From positions 4,278,001 through 4,342,000 of the forward strand of contig NZ_CP053928.1 in assembly GCF_014108865.1 (NCBI RefSeq): 64,000 nt of DNA. The letters run 5' to 3'. Source of the DNA: Nocardioides sp. WS12. GTDB lineage: Bacteria; Actinomycetota; Actinomycetes; Propionibacteriales; Nocardioidaceae. The position numbers and the translations under genes were made by a program. This document shows, one piece after another, positions 33,499 to 40,944 of this stretch. Within the stretch, counting starts at the first letter, position 1, and every line of letters starts with the position of its first letter. The notes under the pieces are model-generated. The model saw only the letters and a list, made by a program, of their open reading frames with translations. It ran no database searches and was not told the DNA's origin.

Positions 33499-33575
33499 TG
33501 GTGCCCCCGCTGGGATTCGAACCCAGACTGTGCCGAGTTTAAGTCGGCTTCCTCTGCCAGTTGGGATACGGGGGC
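33499..33575 (-). tRNA. tRNA-like gene, anticodon UAA, with short variable arm
   Basis: Minus strand, 77 bases with encoded CCA. The acceptor stem GCCCCCG/CGGGGGC, anticodon stem GCCGA/TCGGC and T-arm CTGGG-TTCGAAT-CCCAG are all perfect. The anticodon loop is CTTAAAC, giving anticodon UAA (leucine codon UUA). Yet the variable region is only ACAGT, five bases, whereas normal tRNA-Leu is class II with a long variable arm. The D-arm pairs best as a 3-bp TCC/GGA stem with an 11-base loop that keeps GG. The gene lies 15 bases downstream of def on the same strand. Identity and charging enzyme unknown. Confidence 0.85.
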
Positions 33576-33590
33576 CGCGCAGGCGCGGGC

Positions 33591-34157
33591 CTATAAGTAC
33601 GTCTGGCGAGGGTAGATCGCGTGAGCACCGGCGACGCGGTCCAGGAACAACAGTCCGTCGGTGTGGTCGATCTCGTGCTGGAGGGCGCGCGCCTCGAAGG
33701 CGTCGGTCGCGAACTCGACCTCCTCGCCGGTGAGGGGCAGCTGGCCGCGCACGGTGAGCCGCGATCCGCGCTTCACGTCCCCGGTGAAGTCGGGGACGCT
33801 CATGCAGCCCTCGCGGGCCTTCTCGTTGCGGCTGGCCTCGATCACCTCGGCGTTGCAGAGCACGAACGTGCCGTGCAGGGTGCGGGCCTTGGGGTGGTCG
33901 GTGACGTCGACACAGAACATGCGGACGCCGACACCCACCTGGTTGGCGGCCAGGCCGACGCAACCGGGGCTGACCCGCATCGTGGCGACCAAGTCGGCCG
34001 CCAGTTGCACCATCTCGGGTGCGGTCGGGTCGACGTCGGCACCGCGGGCGGACAACACGCCAGCCGGCGCTCGGACGACCTCGAGGAGATTGCCCTCGAT
34101 GCCGAGCTCTGCTTCGGACCACGCGGCGAGTCGCGCGGTCCCTTCTTCGGGGCTCAC
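33591..34157 (-). CDS. def: peptide deformylase
   Basis: A 188-residue metalloenzyme removing the formyl group from new polypeptides. All three motifs are intact: GLAANQVG (GxGxAAxQ), EGCMSVP (EGCLS) and HEIDHTDG (HExDH with the two zinc/iron histidines). GTG at 34157 overlaps the TGA of the ACT gene (GTGA). An unusual tRNA gene follows 15 bases after the stop. Confidence 0.94.
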   Translation of the reverse strand: MSPEEGTARLAAWSEAELGIEGNLLEVVRAPAGVLSARGADVDPTAPEMVQLAADLVATMRVSPGCVGLAANQVGVGVRMFCVDVTDHPKARTLHGTFVLCNAEVIEASRNEKAREGCMSVPDFTGDVKRGSRLTVRGQLPLTGEEVEFATDAFEARALQHEIDHTDGLLFLDRVAGAHAIYPRQTYL

Positions 34158-34678
34158 AGTTCGTCGGCCTCGACGGGGCGCAGGGTCGCGGTCACGCCGA
34201 GCTCCGCGGCGGCCGCGCGGACGGTCGCGTCGAGGCCGGAGGCGTCGGTGCCGGCAGGCAGGTCGAGTTCGGCGACGAGCAGGTAGAGGTCACCGGCCAG
34301 GCGCGTGGTCAGGTCGGTGATGTTGCCGCCCACGGCTGCCACTTCTGCCACGATCGCGGAGACGATGCCCGAGCGGTCGCCACCATGGACGGTCAGCACC
34401 CACTGGCTGCCACCGCTGGCGTGCGACGGCTCGTCGGTCACCGGACGGACCGCGACGTCGAGGTCGCCGCTGTCGGCCAACGGCGCGAGGGCCGCCTCGA
34501 TCTCGGCGCCGCTGGCCGCACCGCGGCACAGCAGCATCATCGAGAAGTGCCCCCGCAGCAGGGTCATCGTCGTGTCCTCGATGTTGAGCCCCAGCTCGGC
34601 AAGGCCGGCCGTGGTGGCCGCGATGATGCCGGGGCGGTCGTGGCCGAGGACAGTGACGGCGAAGAGGTCGGTGCTCAC
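34154..34678 (-). CDS. double-ACT-domain protein (GcvR-like)
   Basis: A 174-residue protein with two ACT repeats: LFAVTVLGHDRPGIIAATTAGL at the N-terminus and VLTVHGGDRSGIVSAIVAEV from about 93. Such proteins bind amino acids or act as glycine-cleavage regulators. GTG at 34678. Translationally coupled to def. Confidence 0.85.
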   Translation of the reverse strand: MSTDLFAVTVLGHDRPGIIAATTAGLAELGLNIEDTTMTLLRGHFSMMLLCRGAASGAEIEAALAPLADSGDLDVAVRPVTDEPSHASGGSQWVLTVHGGDRSGIVSAIVAEVAAVGGNITDLTTRLAGDLYLLVAELDLPAGTDASGLDATVRAAAAELGVTATLRPVEADEL

Positions 34679-34704
34679 ACGCGCATCATTCCAGTAGCCG
34701 GGCC

Positions 34705-36063
34705 TCAGTCGAGCGTGACCTCGATGTCGACGGTGCCCGAGTTGTCGCCGTACGCGCCCGGGGCGCCCTGGAAGGCGAAGCCGTCCGCGAAGCCCAGGTA
34801 GAGCGTCTGGGCTCCGTCCGGTACGACGACCTCCTGGGTCGTGCCGTCCTCGGTCTGTCCGTCCCCGATGAAGAACACCTCACCGATCTCCGGCTCCTGC
34901 GTCTCCTCGGACTCGGCCCCGCTGAGGTCGGCCTGGTCCTGCTGGTCAGGGTCGTCGTCTCCGAGGAAGACCCCGACGACGAAGAGCGTCCGGTCCTCGT
35001 GGATGACCCCGGAGATGCCGTTGAGTGCCGACAGGTTGGTGGACGGGAAGGTCAGGTTGCCGCCGTCGATCGACTCCGGTTCGCAGCCGCTGCACGCGCC
35101 GGCCTCACCGGAGACCGACGGGAAGGAAACGGTGCCCGCGCCGTCGAGGTCGATGCGCAACGGGCGAGTACCCGGATCGCTCATCGTCGCTTCGACGTCC
35201 TCGCTCACCCCGGCCAGATAGATGTCCGCGGTGGCGGTCAGGTCGTGCTTCTCCGTCGACCCGCCACCCGTGAGGACGACGACCGCGGCGGTCGCGCCCA
35301 CGACGCCGACGGCGATCGCACCGCCCACGGTGGCGATCAGGCCCGTCGACAGGCCCGCACCACCGCCGACCGTCGCGCCGCCCACCGCACCGCTCGCGGC
35401 CACGCCGCCAGCAGCCACACCGCCCGCCGTCGTACCACCGACGCCGGTGGCGGCGATCCCCGTCGCGGCGACACCACCCGCGGCGAGACCACTCGCGGCG
35501 GCCGCACCCGTTGCTGCCGAACTGGTGCCCGCGAGCACGACGACCGAGGTCGCTGCCAGACCGGTACCGAGGCCTCCGAGGACGGCCAGTCGGCGCCAGT
35601 CCGGACCGTGGCGGGACTCGGCGAGGGAACGCACTGCCTCGAGCGCAGCGCCCGCTGTCGGTCGCGCCGCCGGATCGACGGAGAGCGCGGGCCCGAGCAA
35701 CCAGCCGAACGCCGGATCGAGGTCCGCGGCCGTCGGCGGCAGGACCACGGTGCCGCGAACCAGTTGCGCCAGGACTGCTGCCGCGGCGTAGACATCGCTG
35801 GCCGGTCCCGCCTGCTGGCCGACGAGCAGCTCCGGCGCCGCGTAGGCCTGACTCGGTTCCGTTGCACCGAAGATCCACACGCCGCCCTCAGCGGTGAGCA
35901 GCACGCTGTGTGGTCCGAGACGACCGTGGACAGCGCCGGTGGAGTGCATCTGGGCCAGGCCCGTGAGCATGCCGTCCGCGACGCCGAGCAGCTGCGGTTC
36001 ACTGAACCGCGCACCCGAGGCGAGGATGCGTTCCAGCACGATGCCGTTGATGGACTGGGCCAT
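34705..36063 (-). CDS. membrane pseudokinase lacking N-lobe
   Basis: A 452-residue protein. Residues about 20-145 are a Ser/Thr kinase C-lobe remnant: VHGRLGPHSVLL stands where HRDLKPxN is expected, IFG replaces DFG, while AAPELL (APE) and SDVYAAAAVL remain. The N-lobe with Gly-loop and lysine is absent, so phosphotransfer is very unlikely. A hydrophobic segment (about 157-175), an Ala/Gly/Val-rich low-complexity stretch and a second membrane segment (about 235-260) precede a ~190-residue acidic extracellular domain with a CSGC pair. ATG at 36063 follows TAGCGT by seven bases (leaderless). Confidence 0.75.
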   Translation of the reverse strand: MAQSINGIVLERILASGARFSEPQLLGVADGMLTGLAQMHSTGAVHGRLGPHSVLLTAEGGVWIFGATEPSQAYAAPELLVGQQAGPASDVYAAAAVLAQLVRGTVVLPPTAADLDPAFGWLLGPALSVDPAARPTAGAALEAVRSLAESRHGPDWRRLAVLGGLGTGLAATSVVVLAGTSSAATGAAAASGLAAGGVAATGIAATGVGGTTAGGVAAGGVAASGAVGGATVGGGAGLSTGLIATVGGAIAVGVVGATAAVVVLTGGGSTEKHDLTATADIYLAGVSEDVEATMSDPGTRPLRIDLDGAGTVSFPSVSGEAGACSGCEPESIDGGNLTFPSTNLSALNGISGVIHEDRTLFVVGVFLGDDDPDQQDQADLSGAESEETQEPEIGEVFFIGDGQTEDGTTQEVVVPDGAQTLYLGFADGFAFQGAPGAYGDNSGTVDIEVTLD

Positions 36064-36070
36064 GAAATGC

Positions 36071-36076
36071 ACGCTA
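36071..36076 (-). promoter_or_regulatory. -10 box of the pseudokinase gene
   Basis: TAGCGT on the minus strand, seven bases before the ATG at 36063. Confidence 0.45.
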
Positions 36077-36122
36077 GGACGACAGCGCCCCGGCGTCAGA
36101 GGAACGCCCAGATTGGGTCGGT

Positions 36123-37055
36123 TCAGACCAGCGACCAGGCGATGCCGTCGAGGATGTCCGTCTCGGCCACCGTCATCGAGTCGACGGAGATCCGGGCCAG
36201 TACGCGGGAGACGATCAGGGCGCCAGCGTCGATCACGTCGGCGCGACCCGGGTGCATCCAGCCCAGCTCGCGGCGCTGCGCGACCGTCATGGCCAGCAGG
36301 CCGTCCACGAGCGCCTGCACGTCGGTACTGGCGAGGACCTGGCCGTGGATCAGGGTGCGGTCGTAGGCAGCCAGCCCGAGGGTTCCGGCCGCGATCGTCG
36401 TGTTGGTGCCGGCGACACCGATCACGACGGCTGCAGCAGCCGGGTCAACGGGAGAAGCGTCCAGGGCCGTGTCGATGTCGGCGACGATCGCGGCGATCTC
36501 CTCGGCGGTGATCGGGTCGTGGCGGACGTGCCGTTCGTGGAGGCGCACGGAACCGATGTCCATGGAGTGCGCAGCCGTCGGACCGGTCGCCGGGTCACCG
36601 AGGATCAGCTCGGTCGAACCGCCGCCGACGTCGATGACCAGCACCGGCGAGGCGAGGTCCGCGCCCGCAAGGCCGCGCACCGCTCCCCCGAACGCCAGTC
36701 GCGCCTCTTCGACACCAGAGAGCACCTCGGGCTCGATCCCCAGGCGGGCCACGACGCCGTCGGTGAACTCGGCCGAGTTCTCGGCGTCGCGGGTGGCCGA
36801 GGTGGCGCAGAACCGGATCCGCTCGACACCCGCGTCCCGAATGATCGCGGCGAACTCGTCGATGGCCGTGAACGCCCGCTCCAGCGCCTCGGGCGCCAGC
36901 CGGCCGGTCGCGTCGACGCCCTGCCCGAGCCGAATCATCCGGCTCTCGCGGCGTACTCCATCGGGGTTGCCCGCCGGGTCGCCGACCAGGAGCTTGATCG
37001 TGTTGGTGCCGCAGTCGATCGCGGCGATCGGCGCGGCGTCTCGATACGTGCTCAC
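36123..37055 (-). CDS. ppx: exopolyphosphatase/pppGpp phosphohydrolase (Ppx/GppA family)
   Basis: A 310-residue ASKHA-fold phosphatase: phosphate-1 loop AAIDCGTNTIKLLVGD, phosphate-2 loop VLVIDVGGGSTELILG, and the GVAGTNTTIAAGTLGL adenosine-type motif. Length and lack of a C-terminal HD domain match the short actinobacterial Ppx. The GTG at 37055 lies in a GTCTCGATACG-type repeat. DUF501 lies 17 bases upstream; the order enolase, FtsB, DUF501, ppx is typical for actinobacteria. Confidence 0.9.
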   Translation of the reverse strand: MSTYRDAAPIAAIDCGTNTIKLLVGDPAGNPDGVRRESRMIRLGQGVDATGRLAPEALERAFTAIDEFAAIIRDAGVERIRFCATSATRDAENSAEFTDGVVARLGIEPEVLSGVEEARLAFGGAVRGLAGADLASPVLVIDVGGGSTELILGDPATGPTAAHSMDIGSVRLHERHVRHDPITAEEIAAIVADIDTALDASPVDPAAAAVVIGVAGTNTTIAAGTLGLAAYDRTLIHGQVLASTDVQALVDGLLAMTVAQRRELGWMHPGRADVIDAGALIVSRVLARISVDSMTVAETDILDGIAWSLV

Positions 37056-37085
37056 TCGTTCCTCGCGAGCACTACTCGACGACCG
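37036..37085. repeat. GTCTCGATACG-type repeat overlapping the ppx start
   Basis: GTCTCGATACGTGCTCACTC, then GTTCCTCGCGAGC and ACTACTCGACGACCGG. It resembles a second small repeat family of Nocardioides-like genomes (from memory). It spans the ppx GTG and the DUF501 stop. Confidence 0.45.
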
Positions 37086-37599
37086 GACCGGCGGGCTCCA
37101 CCGTGACGCAGGGCCCCTTGGCCCACCAGTCGCCGAGGATCCCGAGCACCTCGTCACCGAGCGGGTTGACCCCCGGACCGGCAGCGAGCGCATGGCCGGC
37201 CAGCACGTGGAGGCACTTGACCCGATCGGGCATGCCACCGGCAGAGATGCCCTCGATCTCGGGGACCTCCATGTCACAGGAGACACGAACCGCTTCGCGG
37301 TCGGCGAGGTAGGCCTCGTGCGCGGCGCGGTAGGCGGCGGCGAGCTCGGGGTCGGTGCCGAGGCGGTCCTGCATCTCCTTCATCAACCCGGACGCCTCGA
37401 GCGTCCCGATGCGGGAGTTCACCCGCGGGCAGGTGAGGTAGTACGTCGTCGGGAACGGAGTCCCGTTCGGCAGCCGCGGTTCGGTGCTGACCACGTCGGG
37501 GTTCCCGCACGGGCAGCGATGCCCGATGGCGTGGATCCCGCGCGGCGTCCGACCGAGTTGCGCCGCGATGACCGCAACATCGGCGTCGGTGCTGCTCAC
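37072..37599 (-). CDS. DUF501 protein
   Basis: A 175-residue protein recognised as DUF501: RGIHAIGHRCPCGNPDVVST, GTPFPTTYYLTCP, SRIGTLEASGLM and GGMPDRVKCLHVLAGHALA. The Cys and His residues in these blocks suggest metal binding. Function unknown; it accompanies ftsB and eno in actinobacteria. GTG at 37599 overlaps the TGA of the FtsB-like gene. Confidence 0.88.
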   Translation of the reverse strand: MSSTDADVAVIAAQLGRTPRGIHAIGHRCPCGNPDVVSTEPRLPNGTPFPTTYYLTCPRVNSRIGTLEASGLMKEMQDRLGTDPELAAAYRAAHEAYLADREAVRVSCDMEVPEIEGISAGGMPDRVKCLHVLAGHALAAGPGVNPLGDEVLGILGDWWAKGPCVTVEPAGPVVE

Positions 37600-38195
37600 T
37601 CGTCCAGGTCCTCCTTGGGCGCCTGGATCTCGTCCTTGGGCGCACGCACCTTCGTCGGCGGGTTGCCGGCGATCTTCATCGAGTCCCACGCGTCCTCGTA
37701 CCAGACCTGGGCGTCCGGGTCCTCGAGCGTCGAGGTGTCGCCGAGTTCAGCCGAGGCATCCAGCGGGTCGCCGTTCTCGTCGACCACCACGAACGGGGTC
37801 TCGCCCTTCGCGACGTACCCGAAGCGGGCGCGCGCCTGCTGGGCGACGTACGACGGGTCCTGCCAGCGCTCCTTCTCCTTCTCGAGGTCGTCGATGTTCG
37901 ACTCCCTCTCGAGGATCTGGCTCTCGAGCGCCTCGATGTGGGTGCGCTGCTGCAGGTAGGCCCGCAGCGACGACGCATAGGAGACGGCCAGCACGGCCAG
38001 GACGAGCACCAGGATCGCCGCCCGGCCGGTGAGCCGCGACTTCTTCTGGTGCTCGGCGCGAGCGCGATCGAGCGCGGCCTGACGGTCGCGCGCAGCAAGC
38101 TTGCGCTCGACCTTCAGGCGCTCGGCGTACCGCGGTCCGGACCGACCCGAAGTGGGGCGGCCCGGCTTGCGGGACGTTCGGCGCTCGTCAGCCAT
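37596..38195 (-). CDS. FtsB/DivIC-family septum formation initiator
   Basis: A 199-residue bitopic division protein. A basic cytoplasmic N-terminus (~55 residues, Arg/Lys/Ala-rich) precedes one membrane segment (about 58-76), then a coiled coil (LRAYLQQRTHIEALESQI, LEKEKERWQDP) and the conserved YVAQQARARFGYVAKGETPF end, plus an acidic tail. This is the actinobacterial FtsB/DivIC architecture. It lies 14 bases upstream-side of... eno, which precedes it by 14 bases on the same strand. Confidence 0.9.
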   Translation of the reverse strand: MADERRTSRKPGRPTSGRSGPRYAERLKVERKLAARDRQAALDRARAEHQKKSRLTGRAAILVLVLAVLAVSYASSLRAYLQQRTHIEALESQILERESNIDDLEKEKERWQDPSYVAQQARARFGYVAKGETPFVVVDENGDPLDASAELGDTSTLEDPDAQVWYEDAWDSMKIAGNPPTKVRAPKDEIQAPKEDLDE

Positions 38196-38209
38196 CGGTC
38201 AGTCCGGCT

Positions 38210-39487
38210 TCAGCCCTGGTAGCGGGGGAAGGCGGCAGCGCCGGCGTAGCGGGCAGCGTCACCGAGCTCGTCCTCGATGCGCAGCAGCTGGTTGTACTTC
38301 GCGACCCGCTCGGACCGGGCCGGGGCGCCGGTCTTGATCTGGCCGCAGTTCGTCGCGACCGCGAGGTCGGCGATCGTGGTGTCCTCGGTCTCGCCGGAGC
38401 GGTGGCTCATCATGCAGCGGTAGCCGTTGCGCTGGGCGAGCTCGACGGAGTCGAGGGTCTCTGTGAGCGAGCCGATCTGGTTGACCTTCACGAGCAGCGA
38501 GTTGGCCTGGCCGCCGGTGATGCCGCGCTGCAACCGCTCGACATTGGTGACGAACAGGTCGTCGCCGACGAGCTGGGTCTTGGTGCCGAGCTCGTCGGTG
38601 ATGGCCTTCCAGCCGTCCCAGTCGTCCTCGTCCAGCGGGTCCTCGATGCTGACGATCGGGTACGCGGCGACGAGTTCGGCGTAGTAGGCCGTCATCTCGG
38701 CTGCCGTCTTCTGCGCACCTTCGAACGTGTAGGAGCCGTTCTCGCAGAACTCGGACGCGGCGACGTCGAGCGCGAGCGCGATGTCCTTGCCCAGGACGTA
38801 GCCGGCCTTGCCGATCGCCTCGGCGATCAGGTCGAGCGCCGCCCGGTTGGACTCGAGGTCGGGTGCGAAGCCGCCCTCGTCGCCGACGGCAGTGGCGAGT
38901 CCGCGGCTCTTCAGCACGGCCTTGAGCTCGTGGTAGACCTCGGTGCCCATCCGCAGGGCCTCGCGGAAGGTCGGAGCGCCGATCGGCGCGATCATGAACT
39001 CCTGGATGTCCACGTTGGTGTCGGCGTGCGCGCCACCGTTGAGGATGTTCATCATCGGCACGGGCAGCAGGTGCGCGTTCGGTCCGCCGACGTAGCGGTA
39101 GAGCGGCAGCTGCGCGGAGTCCGCGGCGGCGCGGGCCACGGCCAGCGAGACGCCGAGGATCGCGTTCGCGCCGACGTTCGCCTTGTTCGGCGTGCCGTCG
39201 ATCTCGAGCATGGTCTGGTCGATCAGGCGCTGGTCGGCTGCATCAAGTCCCTCGATGGCCGGGCCGAGCTTCTGGATGACGGCCAGGACGGCCTGCTCGA
39301 CGCCCTTGCCGGCGTACCGCTCGCCGCCGTCACGGAGCTCGACCGCCTCGAAGGCGCCAGTGGAGGCGCCGCTCGGCACCGCCGCACGCGCAAAGGATCC
39401 GTCGTCGAGAAGGACCTCGACCTCGACGGTGGGGTTGCCGCGCGAATCAAGGATCTCGCGGGCTCCGACGGCTTCGATCGCTGCCAC
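38210..39487 (-). CDS. eno: enolase
   Basis: A 425-residue glycolytic enzyme converting 2-phosphoglycerate to phosphoenolpyruvate. Landmarks: REILDSRGNPTVEVE at the start, SGASTGAFEAVELRDG, GDEGGFAPDL, SIEDPLDEDDW, LLVKVNQIGSLTE, and MSHRSGETEDTTIADLAVA with the catalytic Lys in VKVNQ. GTG at 39487 has AGGAG about 8 bases upstream. A possible -10 TAGGCT lies at 39557-39562 in the 150-base upstream gap. Confidence 0.97.
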   Translation of the reverse strand: MAAIEAVGAREILDSRGNPTVEVEVLLDDGSFARAAVPSGASTGAFEAVELRDGGERYAGKGVEQAVLAVIQKLGPAIEGLDAADQRLIDQTMLEIDGTPNKANVGANAILGVSLAVARAAADSAQLPLYRYVGGPNAHLLPVPMMNILNGGAHADTNVDIQEFMIAPIGAPTFREALRMGTEVYHELKAVLKSRGLATAVGDEGGFAPDLESNRAALDLIAEAIGKAGYVLGKDIALALDVAASEFCENGSYTFEGAQKTAAEMTAYYAELVAAYPIVSIEDPLDEDDWDGWKAITDELGTKTQLVGDDLFVTNVERLQRGITGGQANSLLVKVNQIGSLTETLDSVELAQRNGYRCMMSHRSGETEDTTIADLAVATNCGQIKTGAPARSERVAKYNQLLRIEDELGDAARYAGAAAFPRYQG

Positions 39488-39637
39488 GTGTACTGCTCCT
39501 GAGGTGCTGGGACGGTGCTGACGGGGTGCTGACGGTGGACGGTGTCGTCCACCGCAGCCTAGACCGCGCAGAGCACCAGACCGGGCAGCACCCACCGGGC
39601 GTTCCGCTGACGGACCGGGTCGAACCCCTGGCTACGG

Positions 39638-40087
39638 TCAGGGGCGACGCAGCAGATGCGCGCTGAGGTCACCGGTCAGATCGGCGCGCATGGTGCGGGT
39701 CTCGAACCACCAGGTGCCGTCGACCCGGCGGAACGTGTCCGCGTAGCGCCCGATGATGACCGCCTGCAACGGCAGGTCCGGCGTCGCCTGGAAGACCGTG
39801 TACGACGACGCGGCGCTCGCCGTGCCCGCAGCGTCGTCGACGTCGACCGTCACGTTGGTGGTGATGTGTCGGGTGCGGGGCGTGCCGTCGTCGTACAGAC
39901 GGATGATCGAGCGGTAGAACGCCTCCACGGCGGCCGGTCCCTCCGCGAGGGTGACCGGTCCCGTGGGCGTCTCGCCGCAGACCCGGCCGTGGCGGAACAA
40001 CTCCCCCACCGCCGCGAGGTCGCCGGCGTCCACGCCGTCGGCGTAGGCGAAGAGCAGCTTCTCGATCCGGCGGCCGTCGTCGGACAA
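39638..40087 (-). CDS. SnoaL-like (NTF2-fold) protein
   Basis: A 149-residue cone-shaped alpha+beta protein: RRIEKLLFAYADGVDAGDLA, AAVEAFYRSIIRLYDDG, then TRHITTNVTVDVD and a C-terminal strand WWFETRTMRADL. This is the SnoaL_4/limonene-epoxide-hydrolase-like pattern. No conventional start lies in frame; TTG at 40087, three bases after the upstream stop, gives the family-like beginning. Probably co-transcribed with the ferritin-like gene. Confidence 0.78.
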   Translation of the reverse strand: MSDDGRRIEKLLFAYADGVDAGDLAAVGELFRHGRVCGETPTGPVTLAEGPAAVEAFYRSIIRLYDDGTPRTRHITTNVTVDVDDAAGTASAASSYTVFQATPDLPLQAVIIGRYADTFRRVDGTWWFETRTMRADLTGDLSAHLLRRP

Positions 40088-40089
40088 AC

Positions 40090-40803
40090 TCAGGCCTCGA
40101 GGCCGAGCTCGGCCATCCGTGCCATGTGGCGTTCGGTGAGACGGGTGAACATCCGGCCGAGGGCCGCGAGGTCCAGCCCCGGGCGATCCACACCACCGGC
40201 GAGCAGGGCCGAGAGTGCGTCGCGATCCGCTGCCACGCGCTGCGCCTGGGTGAGCGCCTCCCCCATCAGGCGACGGCCCCACAGCGCGAGCCGGCCACCG
40301 AGCCGGTGGTCCTCGACGATGGCGGCCCTGACGCGGTCGACCACGAAAGCCGAATGCGTGCCCTCCTCCATGGAGGACACGACGAGGTCGCGGGTCTCGG
40401 GGTCGAGGTAGGCCGCGATCTCGCGGTAGAAGTCGTTGGCGAGCCCGTCGCCGACGTACGCCTTGACCAGGCCCTCGTACCAGTCGGCGGGCGCCGTGTG
40501 GCCGTGGAACTCGTCGATCGGCCTACTGAAGGGCGCCATCGCCACGAACGGGTCGGCACCGAAGGACCGGATCCGGTCATGCAGGCGGTGCACCTTCGCG
40601 AGCTCGATGCTCGCCATCGTCGCCAGGTCCACCTTGTCGGGGAGCGTCGGCGCGAGCTTGGCGTCCTCGGCGAGCCGCTCGAAGGCGGAGATCTCGCCGT
40701 ACGAGATCGCGCCGAGCAGGTCCACCACGGCCTCGCGGTAGGCGGGATCGGTGTCGGGCACCGGATTGGCCACGGGCGCGGGCGCGTCGACGGATTCAGC
40801 CAT
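40090..40803 (-). CDS. ferritin-like fold protein
   Basis: A 237-residue helical protein with ferritin/MiaE-like segments: GAISYGEISAFERLAEDA, ATMASIELAKVHRLHDRI (E-x6-H pattern), and SSMEEGTHSAFVVDRV. The paired Glu and His residues could bind a di-iron or single metal. TAGCCT ends six bases before the ATG, giving a leaderless signature. It diverges from the helicase across 141 bases. Confidence 0.8.
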   Translation of the reverse strand: MAESVDAPAPVANPVPDTDPAYREAVVDLLGAISYGEISAFERLAEDAKLAPTLPDKVDLATMASIELAKVHRLHDRIRSFGADPFVAMAPFSRPIDEFHGHTAPADWYEGLVKAYVGDGLANDFYREIAAYLDPETRDLVVSSMEEGTHSAFVVDRVRAAIVEDHRLGGRLALWGRRLMGEALTQAQRVAADRDALSALLAGGVDRPGLDLAALGRMFTRLTERHMARMAELGLEA

Positions 40804-40809
40804 GGAGGC

Positions 40810-40815
40810 AGGCTA
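40810..40815 (-). promoter_or_regulatory. -10 box of the ferritin-like gene
   Basis: TAGCCT on the minus strand, six bases before the ATG at 40803. Confidence 0.45.
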
Positions 40816-40913
40816 CAAGTAGACTGGCGGGCGCGAGCGCCTGCCCGACCCGCCCCACGTCCTCGTGGTGGCGATCCGAGACGGCCCGCCGGGCAACCTG
40901 CCCACGTATGTGC

Positions 40914-40936
40914 GCGGCTGAGTGTGAAACAGCCGC
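40914..40936 (+). promoter_or_regulatory. inverted repeat just upstream of the DEAD-box helicase
   Basis: GCGGCTG, nine bases, CAGCCGC: a 7-bp perfect hairpin ending eight bases before the ATG, in the position of the ribosome-binding site. It could restrict translation or act as operator. Confidence 0.45.
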
Positions 40937-40944
40937 ATTGATTG

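Noticed and set aside
33499..33575. Ordinary tRNA-Leu(UAA), as in bldA
   Set aside because: The variable region is only five bases; a bldA-type tRNA-Leu has a long variable arm.
37036..37085. Candidate regulatory dyad between ppx and DUF501
   Set aside because: The sequence looks like a dispersed repeat family rather than a specific operator, and the genes are in one operon.
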